Positions 45,273 to 55,455 are shown, counted from the stretch's first letter. The stretch: 64,000 bases of DNA from JAYPLE01 sp047627515 (GCA_047627515.1 JBLHTU010000001.1:46604-110603), one strand, 5' to 3'. Made by a program: numbers and translations. The notes: generated by a model from the sequence alone, not told the origin.

Positions 45273-45755
45273 ATGAGGTGCCAAAAACTGCTGTGTCTGA
45301 CTGTACTCCTCCTGATCTTTCATGCTAAAGCGCAAGATGTAGCCCCGATCCAGTGGATTACTTTTGAAGAGATGGAAATTGCATTTGCCGAAAACCCCAA
45401 ACCGGTTTTCGTCGATTTTTGGGCGACTTGGTGCAATCAATGCCTACGAATGGATAGATATGCTTTTAGTAATGCGGAGATCATTGAGCGACTCAATTCA
45501 AATTACTATGCTGTAAAAATGGATGCTGAGACCAGAGACACTATTTATTTTGGGGGCAAGCAATTTGTGAATCATGGATTACCAGACGACAAAGAATTTC
45601 ACCAATTAGCACTGCTACTTGGTTCAGACGTCAAAGGGCAATTTGTATTGCCTGCTACACTTATCTTCGACCGTGATTTCCAACTGGTCTCTCAAAATAG
45701 ACGGTACCTCAGTTCTAAGCAGATGCTTGCTGTTCTAGATGAACATGCGCAATAA
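45273..45755 (+). CDS. periplasmic thioredoxin (DsbD-gamma-like)
   Basis: 160 aa with a signal peptide ending near FHAKA. The redox site is FWATWCNQC (Cys-Asn-Gln-Cys). The fold matches thioredoxin_7/DsbD C-terminal domains, which move electrons to periplasmic partners. It begins 1 nt after the TonB receptor stop, so the two are one operon. It may keep the receptor's plug cysteines or a metal site reduced; that is inference. Confidence 0.85.
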   Translation: MRCQKLLCLTVLLLIFHAKAQDVAPIQWITFEEMEIAFAENPKPVFVDFWATWCNQCLRMDRYAFSNAEIIERLNSNYYAVKMDAETRDTIYFGGKQFVNHGLPDDKEFHQLALLLGSDVKGQFVLPATLIFDRDFQLVSQNRRYLSSKQMLAVLDEHAQ

Positions 45756-45887
45756 AGTACCAACAATGGATTTGCATTATGATAAAAAATAGCTTGGATA
45801 TCAGCTCTTCAGTCATAACCCGTCTCCTACAAATAATACTGAATCAACCTTCAATTAAGTAACGACTTATAAGGATATTTGCTCGTC

Positions 45888-46334
45888 ATGATTACCTCGA
45901 AACCAAAATCCACCGCGCTCTTTTCAATTGCCATTTTTGTTGGCTTGGCGCTTGCTGCTGCTATTTGGATTTTGATTGAATTGATTCTATTTCCGCAATC
46001 CTATCTGATTATTAAGATAATCCTCGCTCCTATACTATTCGTCATTGTTCTGATCGTAGTGGTCAAAACGTATTTTTCCGCAGTCACGGTTTCATTGGGA
46101 AATAACAGCATTATCTATCAATACTATTTGGGTAAACGAAAGACCTACAAAACATCATCTGTTGCTTATTGGAAAGAAGAAGTCGTCAAGACCAAAAAGA
46201 AAGATTACCGTAGGCTAAGTATCGCATTATCTCATGGAAAGACCATTCATCTTAGTAACCAAGAGAATGAAAACTACGATAAGGTGATAGGGTATCTAAC
46301 TAAAAAGGTGAAAGTGAAAGACCCATCAAAATGA
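45888..46334 (+). CDS. membrane protein with two N-terminal helices and PH-like domain
   Basis: 148 aa from ATG 45888 (a TTG at 45879 is an alternative). Helices lie at about residues 10-32 and 42-62, followed by a cytosolic domain (about 63-140) with strand pattern TVSLGNNSIIYQYYLGKRKT and LSIALSHGKTIHLSNQEN, as in bPH-type domains. The function is unknown. It is 132 nt after the thioredoxin gene, so it may be transcribed alone. Confidence 0.6.
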   Translation: MITSKPKSTALFSIAIFVGLALAAAIWILIELILFPQSYLIIKIILAPILFVIVLIVVVKTYFSAVTVSLGNNSIIYQYYLGKRKTYKTSSVAYWKEEVVKTKKKDYRRLSIALSHGKTIHLSNQENENYDKVIGYLTKKVKVKDPSK

Positions 46335-46373
46335 AGTTCACCGATCACCCGTATTTGAATCCACTCCCGTACA

Positions 46374-46751
46374 TTAACTACCTTTTCGTGGAGTAGGTAC
46401 CTGCGGTATAGGTGTATCGTGCGAACCATCTTTACAGCAAAGTGGTAGATTTTCATAAGCCACAGAATCTCTTTCCATCCAATCTGCGTGATACCCTACT
46501 TTGGTAATCTGCTGCCTTACCTCATCAGCGCTAGTTTTTTTACCATTGTACTTGACCGTTACCACTTTATTTTCAAGGTCAAGCTCAACAAACTTGATAC
46601 CTTTTGCGAACGTAAGATCGTATTCGATCGCTTCTTTGCACATCTCGCATACTGCGCTTGTTTTAACCTCTAATGTTTCCTGGGCTTGGACCGCTGAAGT
46701 CATACAAACGCCCAAAATTAGTACTAGTAGTATATGTTTCATTTTATGCAT
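46374..46751 (-). CDS. secreted heavy-metal-associated (HMA) domain protein
   Basis: 125 aa. Signal peptide ends near VQAQE. The HMA fold carries CEMCKEAIEYDLTFAKGIKF, so the metal pair is C-x-x-C, and the tail has LPLCCKDG. HMA domains bind copper or similar soft metals. Its start touches the stop of the TonB receptor gene (TAA then ATG), so translation is coupled. It is likely a periplasmic metal chaperone for that receptor; that is inference. Confidence 0.85.
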   Translation of the reverse strand: MHKMKHILLVLILGVCMTSAVQAQETLEVKTSAVCEMCKEAIEYDLTFAKGIKFVELDLENKVVTVKYNGKKTSADEVRQQITKVGYHADWMERDSVAYENLPLCCKDGSHDTPIPQVPTPRKGS

Positions 46752-48950
46752 TTAGTATTTAAGTCTATATCGCAAGCCAACATAAATTAGTCTGCCGGCT
46801 ATTGGGCCCCATATATTAGAGGCATCAAAATCAATGTTAAATGGATCTTGCGCAAGCGCAATTGGATCTGGCTGTCTAAAATCCAGTAAATTTTCTCCTC
46901 CTACATAAACGCTTCCCCATTTGAAACCACGACTGACTTGTGCATTAATAAGTGAAAAAGCTGGTGAAAAAATATCTGTATCTCTTGAAGCTTGGTGACC
47001 AACAATACTTGGTAGCCTTTTCTCTCCGATCCAATTAATCGTAAGATCTGCTTTCCACTTATCGTACTTAGAAGCGTACGAACCATTCAGGAAAAATCGG
47101 TTCTGAGCAACGTAAGGCATTCTGACTAATTGATCTACCATCGTTGCTTCCACCTGATAATACTTATACGCACCCTTCAACTCAACAAATTCACTGATCT
47201 GCATCCGAGATTCTATCTGAAAGCTGTGTGCAAATGACTGTCCATTTAGATTGGCAATATTGATTTCGTGCCTATTTTGCTCTAAATCGACGATCATCTG
47301 ATTCGAAAAATTAGTATAGAAGTAATCAGCTAAAATCGTCACCGATTTTTGAGCAATCTGAAACTCTTTCACAACACTGGCTCCATAATTCCACGAAGTT
47401 TCTTGTGCTAGCTCTTCATTGATTCTTAGCGCTCTAGACGAAACCAAAAACTGCGTATTTTCAGTGATCGGATTAGGTGTTCGACTCCCTTTCCCAGAGG
47501 ATAAACGAAGGGTAGCTGTTGGCTGAAACTGATACCTTAGATGAAGTCTTGGTGTATAAACCCAATCAAACAGGTTATGATAATCCAGTCGGTTACCAAT
47601 TACCATAGACAACTTATCACTGGGAAGGTATGAATACTCAAAGAATGCGCCAGGCACAACCTCTGTCCTAGTTCGAAGGGTAGCATTATACGACTCATCA
47701 AAATCATCAAAAAGCATACTTAAGCCTGTTTTGTACTGATGGAAAGAGTTCACAATGATATTTTGATGAATCATATTGACATAACCAGTCACTTCCTGCC
47801 CCGTGTACTCTTTTCGTCCAAAAGCTGCTTCTATATCCTGGTAAGAGAGGGAATAGATAAAACCCCATCCCTTGTAAGGGGTGAGAGGAAATAGTATCCC
47901 CGTCTTACCAAAAACCTCCAATCTAGTCGTTTGATTATTGAAGCCATATAAGGCAGAAGTACTTGCATCGTCACCGAAGTCAAAGCCCAACTGTCCTCCG
48001 ATTTTTTCATCCCGCATCAGCTGGATTCCGACCTGAGAGGACACTCGCTTAGATGAATATTTATATCGATTGATTACGTTGATCTGCTTACCTTTTGGTA
48101 CATCCATAAATTGATCCTTATTGCGATCTACTTCGTTTTGCAGTGTACTAACATGCGTTAGTAGCACAGATGACCAGCGATCACTCAGTTTGAAACTTTG
48201 GTTGTAATTGAGCTCTGCTCGACCGAAACTGTTGAGATACGTATTGAGATACACTTTCTCGTTAATAAGCGGCTTTTTGAATTCCAGATTGATTTGACCA
48301 ACCATCGACTCATAGCCATTAACAACGGAACCTGCCCCTTTTCCAACATCGATCGACTGAATCCATGTACCTGGCACATAGCCAAGTCCGTACCTACCTG
48401 ATAGTCCTCTGACCAAAGGAATATTCTCACGGTTGATTTGCACATATCTTCCATCAAGCCCCAGCATCTGGATCATTTTTGCTCCACTTACAGCATCCGT
48501 AAATGACACATCCACAGAGGCATTTGTCTCAAAGCTTTCTGAAAGATTACAGCACGCTGCCTTTAGCAATTCAGACTCCAGTAGCACTTCCGACATTCGA
48601 GGTTCCAGGTTTTCGATCATGGTGCTTTTCGACCGAATGATCACTTCGCTCATTTCAGAAGAAGTAGGTTGAAGGGTGATTTCAATCTCCCTTTTCCCAT
48701 AAACTGTAACCGTGTCACTGAAATATCCTACAAAACTCACCACGAGCAAATCAGCAGACTTCACAGCTAAAGCAAAACTACCGTTTGCATCTGCAATGGT
48801 ACCTGTGGAGGTACCTTCGATCTGAATGCTAGCCCCTATAAGGGCATTCCCATCGTCGTCAAGCACTTTCCCCTTGATTAACTCTTGACCATATAGATCA
48901 AAACTTAAAATCAGTATCGTAATAAAAATTGTGAGGTATTTAGTTTGCAT
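46752..48950 (-). CDS. TonB-dependent receptor (metal-type, second copy)
   Basis: 732 aa. Signal peptide, carboxypeptidase-like domain (IKGKVLDDDGNALIGASIQI), plug with KAACCNLSESFETNASVDVS and DAVSGAKMIQMLGLDGRYVQ, and a barrel ending in GRLIYVGLRYRLKY. The plug has a CC pair. It lies between a HYC_CC_PP gene and an HMA gene on the same strand. This grouping implies uptake of a soft metal such as copper. It is convergent with the receptor at 42956. Confidence 0.88.
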   Translation of the reverse strand: MQTKYLTIFITILILSFDLYGQELIKGKVLDDDGNALIGASIQIEGTSTGTIADANGSFALAVKSADLLVVSFVGYFSDTVTVYGKREIEITLQPTSSEMSEVIIRSKSTMIENLEPRMSEVLLESELLKAACCNLSESFETNASVDVSFTDAVSGAKMIQMLGLDGRYVQINRENIPLVRGLSGRYGLGYVPGTWIQSIDVGKGAGSVVNGYESMVGQINLEFKKPLINEKVYLNTYLNSFGRAELNYNQSFKLSDRWSSVLLTHVSTLQNEVDRNKDQFMDVPKGKQINVINRYKYSSKRVSSQVGIQLMRDEKIGGQLGFDFGDDASTSALYGFNNQTTRLEVFGKTGILFPLTPYKGWGFIYSLSYQDIEAAFGRKEYTGQEVTGYVNMIHQNIIVNSFHQYKTGLSMLFDDFDESYNATLRTRTEVVPGAFFEYSYLPSDKLSMVIGNRLDYHNLFDWVYTPRLHLRYQFQPTATLRLSSGKGSRTPNPITENTQFLVSSRALRINEELAQETSWNYGASVVKEFQIAQKSVTILADYFYTNFSNQMIVDLEQNRHEINIANLNGQSFAHSFQIESRMQISEFVELKGAYKYYQVEATMVDQLVRMPYVAQNRFFLNGSYASKYDKWKADLTINWIGEKRLPSIVGHQASRDTDIFSPAFSLINAQVSRGFKWGSVYVGGENLLDFRQPDPIALAQDPFNIDFDASNIWGPIAGRLIYVGLRYRLKY

Positions 48951-49025
48951 TATGTTGATTTGATGTCATAGGTAATCGATCACATGATTGCTATCGCCAT
49001 CGCCGATCATACAGATATGACTAAA

Positions 49026-49436
49026 TCAAATAACAAATACCTGAAGCCTAGATCGATCACCTACGCTCGGTATAGGAGGATTGTATTCTGGATAATTTGA
49101 AGGTTGGTAGTACTCCAAAGAAGAAAGGAACCTAAAAGGAACTACGGCAGAAAACAAGATTACATCTTGTGTCTTTGTCTGATTAAGCTTTATCAGTTCA
49201 CCTATTTCAAGGCTTATGTACTGGTTATCGCAACATTCAGGAGCCTCAAAGGCCATCCCATCATGATCATCAGATGACTCACCCATCTCCATCTCACAAT
49301 CGAGGTGCTGGTGCCCAAGCATCAATTCAGCATCCACCACACGACCCATACAAAAATGCGCGCCGTAACTGAAGCCCACACTATTTAATAATAGAAGTAG
49401 GGAAAATGATATGGAAAGTGACTTTTTCAACTGCAT
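49026..49436 (-). CDS. HYC_CC_PP family protein
   Basis: 136 aa. Signal peptide (about 1-24), then GAHFCMGRVVDAELMLGHQH, a His/Met/Cys-rich segment with CEMEMGESSDDHDGM, PECCDNQYISLE, and YNPPIPSVGDRSRLQVF. The HxC, CC and PP elements define this Bacteroidota family, which is usually next to a TonB receptor. The Cys/His/Met content fits soft-metal binding. It is the first gene of the metal operon, 75 nt before the receptor. Confidence 0.85.
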   Translation of the reverse strand: MQLKKSLSISFSLLLLLNSVGFSYGAHFCMGRVVDAELMLGHQHLDCEMEMGESSDDHDGMAFEAPECCDNQYISLEIGELIKLNQTKTQDVILFSAVVPFRFLSSLEYYQPSNYPEYNPPIPSVGDRSRLQVFVI

Positions 49437-49579
49437 AAATATACGAAAGGAGAGTGATAATGTTTAGCTATAATCACGCTGGAGGTCTATGGCTGCCTTT
49501 CCAAATTACACTTTCTTCTGTGCCTAGTAAGCGGTACTTGTCCTACATAGCAATTACCAAAGCTCTTCACACTGTTGTA

Positions 49580-50908
49580 CTAGCCCGAAATCTCCGCCTC
49601 TAATTCCTCTAAAGTCTTACCTTTTGTTTCTGGCATCATGAAATGAACGTAGAGTAATTGCAAAACCATAAAACTGCCGAAGAATACAAATACCACCCAA
49701 GACTCAAACGCACCTAGTAATACTGAACCAAAGAGGGTGATCAACGCAGCAAAGACCCAATGCGTCCCGCTACCCCATGCTTGGCCATACGCTCGGACTT
49801 TATTAGGGAAGATCTCCGAAATAAATATCCAGATCACCGCGCCCTGCCCTATCGCATGCGCTGCGATAAACATCAATATGAAGACAAGTTTAAATCCAGC
49901 TGAAGCTTCCACATAGAAACCATAGGCTACCATAAATAAGCTAATTATATAGCCCACTGAGCCAATGTACATAAGATTTTTTCTTCCAGACCGATCAATC
50001 AGGGCCATACCGGCCAACGTAAACAACAGGTTAACGATACCGATGGCAATAGAACTGAATAGTGAATCTGATGAACCAAAACCAGCTTTGATCAAAATCT
50101 CTGGTGCGTAGTACAGAATAAAATTGATACCTGAAAGCTGATTAAAAAAGGCTATCAAAAAGGCCAACGTAAGAGATCTGTTGTACTTGCCAGAAAAGAG
50201 GTTTGCTTTCTCTTTGAAGTGCTTTTGCTGGTCCTCTTTGATCGACAAAAGCATTTCATCAGCCTCTTCTTGCGTATTGGTCAAGGAAGCGAGCACCTCA
50301 GCTGCTGCATTCGCATCTCCCTTGTGATTAATTAGCCAACGTGGACTCTTAGGGATTCTCAATACCCATAATGTGTAAATAATAGCTGGTGCCGCCTCGA
50401 TGCCTAGCATTAGTCGCCAATCATTGATACCACCAACGCCTTCTAATAGGTAGTTTGAAATAAAGGCAATCAAAATACCGAATACAATATTGAATTGATA
50501 GAGGATACCCAGCCTCCCTCTATTACCTGGAGAAGAGATTTCGGAAATGTATGTAGGTGCGGCAATAGATGAAATACCAACGCCCAGTCCACCTAAAAAT
50601 CGAAAAACAGAAAACGAGTACGGATCAGGGGCAAATGCCGACCCCAATGCTGAGACGAAATATAGTACCCCTATCCAAAACAGCGTTGTAGTGCGGCCCC
50701 ACTTGTCTGTGGGGTAACCTGCCACCAAAGCACCAACGACCGTTCCCCAAAGGGCCATTGACATGATAAAAGTACCATGAAACCAGTCAGATGTTTGCCA
50801 CAACTCACGTATTGGCAGGTTGGCACCTGAAATAACCACCGTATCGAAGCCAAACAAAAATCCAGCAAGCGAGGCGACTACAGAAGCAGTAAGAAGCTTT
50901 CTATTCAT
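49580..50908 (-). CDS. sugar MFS transporter (sugar porter family)
   Basis: 442 aa from ATG 50908 (the ORF extends upstream to 50971, but MNRKLLTASVVASLAGFLFG is the natural start). Twelve helices with MFS sugar porter motifs: GYPTDKWGRTTT, ISEISSPGNRGRL, RIPKSPRWLINHKG and PETKGKTLEELE. XylE-like proteins take up xylose, glucose or galactose with protons. It sits by mannose-6-phosphate isomerase and galactokinase, which suits hexose import. Confidence 0.9.
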   Translation of the reverse strand: MNRKLLTASVVASLAGFLFGFDTVVISGANLPIRELWQTSDWFHGTFIMSMALWGTVVGALVAGYPTDKWGRTTTLFWIGVLYFVSALGSAFAPDPYSFSVFRFLGGLGVGISSIAAPTYISEISSPGNRGRLGILYQFNIVFGILIAFISNYLLEGVGGINDWRLMLGIEAAPAIIYTLWVLRIPKSPRWLINHKGDANAAAEVLASLTNTQEEADEMLLSIKEDQQKHFKEKANLFSGKYNRSLTLAFLIAFFNQLSGINFILYYAPEILIKAGFGSSDSLFSSIAIGIVNLLFTLAGMALIDRSGRKNLMYIGSVGYIISLFMVAYGFYVEASAGFKLVFILMFIAAHAIGQGAVIWIFISEIFPNKVRAYGQAWGSGTHWVFAALITLFGSVLLGAFESWVVFVFFGSFMVLQLLYVHFMMPETKGKTLEELEAEISG

Positions 50909-51167
50909 GGTATAAAATTGAAAATATAAAGTGCCGACTATCAAATGATACCGTCTTAAGCCAACAAACATGACTCAGCAACAGATGATTCAAGATACTA
51001 TGCGTTCCTCGATTTCCGCCGTAGTTTGGCTTTAAAATCTGACCGAGCAGATTAGTTTCATGCAAGATTTTCTGACTATTGGTCTCAGATAATATCAAGC
51101 AGTTGCTCTCTAGAATTAGCGAAATCAAATAGCCAAATTCAATAATGGAATTTAGTAGTGAACTAGT

Positions 51168-52373
51168 TTAACCTTTATTAAAAGGACATTTTGCTTTGTA
51201 CAGTTGCACATTAGACTTAGTACTCAGTTCGTATTTTGAAGCAGCAGTGACGGCGAGTACTTCGCCTCTTTTGAGCGTCACTACTTCGTCTTGTGCAATA
51301 GCAGTTACTTCACCAGATAGCACAAGCATGATCTCAAATGTACTTGCAGTCATATGATACTTGCTATCTGATCGCAGGTCGATTTTACTCAATTCAAAAT
51401 CAGGAGCTGGACTCTTATAAATACGTTCAATCCCATTTTGCTGCAGCTCACCAGTAAGAATTGCTGGTATGGTCTCAGCAAAATTCACATGCTTTAGTAA
51501 CTCTGGCACATCTACATGCTTAGGCGTCAAACCTCCTCTAAGCACATTATCAGAATTAGCCATCAACTCCATGTTCTGACCCTCCAAGTATGCATGTGGC
51601 AAACCCGCACCCTGAAAAATAGCCTCACCAGCTTTCGCTTTCACGATGTTAAAAAAGTAAACCGAATAAATGCCCTTATCTAAGTCCCCCGATTGACAAA
51701 AAGTCAAATATGCTTTTGCTGCCCAGTAGTCTGGATGTGATTTATCTAAAAGCCCAGCCTTGTATCGTGGCAGTACCCGATCAATCAATGGTTTCAGCGT
51801 TAGGTTAGTTTCGTGCACATCCTCCTCCATCACCAACTGATATAAACCACGATATCCTTCGGCCTCAAGAACAGGCAATAAATGCCTAAGCTCTCTGGTA
51901 TTACTGAGTGTAGCCTTCAGTGCAACTAGTGTCTTGAAGCCATGTAGCAACCAAAAATCCCCCAACGCAACCATTAATTCTGGTTTATGATTATCGTCTT
52001 TATAGTTTCTGTTTTTAGCTGTCAGTGGGACACCTAATTCATCCTCTTGCTTAAAACCTTTTTCGGCCTCAAACTTTGATGGATGTACCTGAATGGACAA
52101 CATGTCAGATACGTCTAGCACTTTCAATAAGAAAGGCAACCTACCAAAATGATCGGCGACTAAGGATCCCAACATTTCAGTTGGATTTGCTGTAATCAAT
52201 TCATTTAGTCTCTTTCCATTATCTGTCACCACAGATGGTGCCTTATCATGCGCACCCATCCAGTATTCAGCATATGGGTCTCCTGTTGGAGTCTGGCCCA
52301 AAAGTTTTGGAATAAAGGAAGTACCACCCCATGCATAATCTTGCACAACGCCTACAATTTTGAATAAACTCAT
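51168..52373 (-). CDS. manA: class I mannose-6-phosphate isomerase
   Basis: 401 aa. Zinc/substrate motifs IQVHPSKFEAEKGF, NHKPELMVALGDFWLLHGF, GLPHAYLEGQNMELMANSDN and the C-terminal cupin strand TLKRGEVLAV are all present. It interconverts mannose-6-phosphate and fructose-6-phosphate in the cytoplasm. It lies downstream of a gap from the sugar porter gene and on the same strand. Confidence 0.95.
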   Translation of the reverse strand: MSLFKIVGVVQDYAWGGTSFIPKLLGQTPTGDPYAEYWMGAHDKAPSVVTDNGKRLNELITANPTEMLGSLVADHFGRLPFLLKVLDVSDMLSIQVHPSKFEAEKGFKQEDELGVPLTAKNRNYKDDNHKPELMVALGDFWLLHGFKTLVALKATLSNTRELRHLLPVLEAEGYRGLYQLVMEEDVHETNLTLKPLIDRVLPRYKAGLLDKSHPDYWAAKAYLTFCQSGDLDKGIYSVYFFNIVKAKAGEAIFQGAGLPHAYLEGQNMELMANSDNVLRGGLTPKHVDVPELLKHVNFAETIPAILTGELQQNGIERIYKSPAPDFELSKIDLRSDSKYHMTASTFEIMLVLSGEVTAIAQDEVVTLKRGEVLAVTAASKYELSTKSNVQLYKAKCPFNKG

Positions 52374-52470
52374 TGGTATGATCTAGCTAAAGCTTTTCTA
52401 AGCTGAAAATTAATGTAAATCTCTTCTCGATGTCCGTCTTTTAGATTTATTGACCGAATTTCACGATCTA

Positions 52471-52584
52471 ATGCTGTTTGATAGAATTACTACCATTATC
52501 GAAAGAGGTATCATTTGCTTCGATCGAAAAGAGAATTGTATTTACCGAAGAGATGTGGTCCAGCTAAATGAATTTGAAGCATAA
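52471..52584 (+). other. possible 37-aa ORF in the gap before the antiporter gene
   Basis: The 264-nt gap between manA and the CPA1 gene holds a short plus-strand ORF (ATG 52471 to TAA 52582-52584) with LFDRITTIIERGIICFDR. Nothing supports expression and no family is recognised. Confidence 0.15.
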
Positions 52585-52637
52585 CAAATTAGTTAATTCG
52601 GCGTATTTTCAGCTTTCCTTAATCCCCTAAAGATTCC

Positions 52638-53888
52638 ATGAGCATCTTCAATATTATCACCATACTGATTATCCTTTCTGCAGGTTTTGCATTTATCAAT
52701 ACAAAATTCCTCAAACTCCCTTTTACGATAGGCTTGATGATTATTGCGATTGTATTTACAGTTTGCATCACCATTCTGGGTACTTTCAACAGCTATATAT
52801 TAGACGAAGCTACACAACTGATCCAATCGGTAGATTTTGAAACAGCGCTTCTCGATGTGATGCTCAGCTTTCTTCTTTTTGCTGGCGCTCTGCACACAAA
52901 ATTAGACGCACTCAAAAGACAGAAAGGGCCCATTGCCTTATTTGCAACCATTGGCGTTGTACTGTCAACTTTTCTAATCGGTACGATGATGTATTATCTC
53001 TTCATCGTATTCAACTATCCAATCGATTACATCTACTGTATACTTTTTGGAGCCTTAATCTCCCCTACTGATCCTATTGCAGTGCTAGGAATTTTGAAAG
53101 ATGCTAATGCTCCCAAAAAGCTAGAGACTAAAATTGTGGGTGAGTCTCTATTTAATGATGGTGTAGGTGTGGTCGTTTTTATTGTGATATTCAAAATCGC
53201 TCAGCAAGGCATGGACTCGATGAGCTTTACCGATGTCGGCCTACTATTTTTAGAGGAAGTTGCCGGAGGAATTATACTGGGATTATTATCAGGGTGGATT
53301 GCTTTTCAGTTGATGAAAGCCATTGATAATTACGAAACTGAAGTTATTATTACCTTAGCATTGGTCATGGGTATCTCAGCTTTGGCACATTACTTTCATG
53401 TATCTGGACCTCTAGCAGTAGTTGTCGCAGGGATTTTTCTTGGAAATAAAGCCCCAAAAATCGCATGGTCTGAAAACACGCACAACTATGTTGATAAATT
53501 TTGGGAGTTGATTGATGTGCTTCTCAATGCCGTGCTATTTGTATTGATCGGGCTTGAATTATTAGTCATTTCGATGAATGGCGAATACCTCCTTTTTGGC
53601 TTGATTGCCATCCCATTGGCCCTTTTAGCCAGATTCATTGCACTTTCAGGCCCAGTTGCCCTTTTTGAAAAAAAGCTAGACTTCATTCCCAAAACAAATC
53701 TTATCATGACTTGGGGAGGTATCAGAGGAGGTATTTCCATTGCACTAGCCTTATCCCTTGAACCTCAGATGGAGCGTGAGCTATTCCTGACCGTCACCTA
53801 CGTAATCGTCGTATTCTCTATCATTGTCCAAGGATTAACCATTGGACCTTTGGTGAAAAAAGTATTGAAGGACTCGGAGTCTGAGTAA
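52638..53888 (+). CDS. CPA1-type sodium/proton antiporter
   Basis: 416 aa with about 12 membrane helices. Family motifs are LLFAGALHTKLDALKRQKGP, the substrate site GALISPTDPIAVLGIL (DP), and GESLFNDGVGVVVFIVIF (ND). It exchanges sodium for protons at the inner membrane and supports pH and salt balance. It is monocistronic. Confidence 0.9.
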   Translation: MSIFNIITILIILSAGFAFINTKFLKLPFTIGLMIIAIVFTVCITILGTFNSYILDEATQLIQSVDFETALLDVMLSFLLFAGALHTKLDALKRQKGPIALFATIGVVLSTFLIGTMMYYLFIVFNYPIDYIYCILFGALISPTDPIAVLGILKDANAPKKLETKIVGESLFNDGVGVVVFIVIFKIAQQGMDSMSFTDVGLLFLEEVAGGIILGLLSGWIAFQLMKAIDNYETEVIITLALVMGISALAHYFHVSGPLAVVVAGIFLGNKAPKIAWSENTHNYVDKFWELIDVLLNAVLFVLIGLELLVISMNGEYLLFGLIAIPLALLARFIALSGPVALFEKKLDFIPKTNLIMTWGGIRGGISIALALSLEPQMERELFLTVTYVIVVFSIIVQGLTIGPLVKKVLKDSESE

Positions 53889-53963
53889 GTGATTTGCCTT
53901 TTGAAGCACCAACAAACCACCTACTTAATTGATAGTCAACAACCTACCTATTTATCAATCTCC

Positions 53964-55133
53964 CTAGGGGAGTAATCTCACGCCCGAAACAATATTTAGA
54001 CGCAATGAATCCAAGGACTGATCAAATCGCTGTAAGTACTCCTTTTCCATTGTTGCAATGAATTGAGTCACGTCATCTTGGTGGACGATGTTTATCGTAC
54101 ACCCGCCGAAGCCTCCTCCCATCATCCGCGCACCTAGCACACAATCCATCTGATTGGCCTGATCCGCTAAAAAGTCAATTTCATCGCAAGTAATTTCATA
54201 CTGGTAGCGCATACCCTTTTGGCCTAATTGTAATAATCGACCTGCGGCAATTAGATCTTTGTTATCCAAAGCCTTTCCAAATTCAATGACCCGCTCATTT
54301 TCCTCAATGACATACAAGCATCTTCTGTAAATCTCCTCTGAAACTTCTCCCTCAATTTCAGCGAGCATATTTATTGTTACATCACGCAGTGCTTTGACAT
54401 GTCCGTGCCGTTTCTTCACAGCTTCCATTCCCTTTTCGCACTGTTCTCTACGGGTATTGTAAGCGGAGTCAGCCAAGCTATGATGAACGTTTGAGTTAAG
54501 AAGTATCAGTAGATATTCGCCTAGTTCGAGTGGCTTGCTTACATGTGTTAGATGCCTACAATCCAGCAAGAGTGCTTGGTTTATCTCTCCAAACAGGCTG
54601 CTATACTGGTCCATGATACCACACTTGACACCTACATAGTTGTGTTCGGCACGTTGTCCAATCTTAGCAAGCGTCAATCTGGAGTAACCCAGCTCAAAAA
54701 GACTATTAATACCAAACGACACAGCATTTTCAAGCGAAGCCGAAGAAGAAAGGCCAGCACCCCTTGGAATATCTCCAGAAAAAACCATATTCATCTGATC
54801 GATTTTGGCTCCGTCTTTCTTTAGCTCCTCTATTACACCTATCACATAATTCTTCCAGCTGGACTCTTCTAGTGGTTTCAGTAAGCGGATATCAAATCGA
54901 AATTCTTCGTCGAAATCAACTGAATATATGGTACTATACTCTTGGGTGGAACTACCAAGCACTGCGTAAATACCCATGGCAATAGCAGCAGGCAATACAT
55001 ATCCATCATTGTAATCTGTGTGCTCTCCGATCAAATTGATTCGACCGGGAGAAAAAAGTGTGAGCTCATGCGCTGTATCGAAAGTCCTCAAATACAAAAC
55101 TCGCAGCTTATTGACTAGCGTATCATTATTCAA
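53964..55133 (-). CDS. galK: galactokinase
   Basis: 389 aa. The GHMP motifs are complete: GRINLIGEHTDYNDGYVLPA at the N-terminus, GDIPRGAGLSSSASLENAV in the centre, KCGIMDQYSSLFG for the base, and RMMGGGFGGCTINI near the end. It phosphorylates galactose at C1, the first step of the Leloir pathway. Neighbouring sugar transport and mannose isomerase genes fit hexose use; galT and galE are not in the window. Confidence 0.95.
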   Translation of the reverse strand: MNNDTLVNKLRVLYLRTFDTAHELTLFSPGRINLIGEHTDYNDGYVLPAAIAMGIYAVLGSSTQEYSTIYSVDFDEEFRFDIRLLKPLEESSWKNYVIGVIEELKKDGAKIDQMNMVFSGDIPRGAGLSSSASLENAVSFGINSLFELGYSRLTLAKIGQRAEHNYVGVKCGIMDQYSSLFGEINQALLLDCRHLTHVSKPLELGEYLLILLNSNVHHSLADSAYNTRREQCEKGMEAVKKRHGHVKALRDVTINMLAEIEGEVSEEIYRRCLYVIEENERVIEFGKALDNKDLIAAGRLLQLGQKGMRYQYEITCDEIDFLADQANQMDCVLGARMMGGGFGGCTINIVHQDDVTQFIATMEKEYLQRFDQSLDSLRLNIVSGVRLLP

Positions 55134-55455
55134 TTTCTTGAGATTTATATCCGTATTACTATTTACATTTTGTTTATTATCAATCTACCAATATGGATTC
55201 GTTCTTCCTCGCGCTGACGGATCATTACTTCAACCTTTTCATTTCACAAAAACTTAGAATGTCTAGCTTCTATTATGGGTGAAATAATTGCATGTTAAAC
55301 CTCAAAATCCAAACTATTATATCCGAACAACTCTTCTTCTGCAGTAACCCAGATAAAACCATACCTGTCTCAGGTAATATCGCAGATCTTATTTTTGAAG
55401 AGCCCATGCTTTTCCCTCAATAAATCACTAACAACACATAATCAGTCCTCAAGCA
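55134..55455. other. intergenic region with a possible 43-aa ORF
   Basis: This 322-nt gap has no clear gene. A plus-strand ORF (ATG 55292 to TAA 55421-55423) could give 43 residues (MLNLKIQTIISEQLFF...), but no ribosome site or family supports it. No terminator, repeat or strong promoter was seen. Confidence 0.2.

Noticed and set aside
49444..49478. Inverted repeat GTGAT...ATCAC upstream of HYC_CC_PP
   Set aside because: The arms are only five bases with mismatched centres, so it is expected by chance in A/T-rich DNA.
50901..51128. 75-aa minus-strand ORF between the sugar transporter and manA genes
   Set aside because: Low-complexity, no family pattern, and it overlaps the natural start of the transporter gene.
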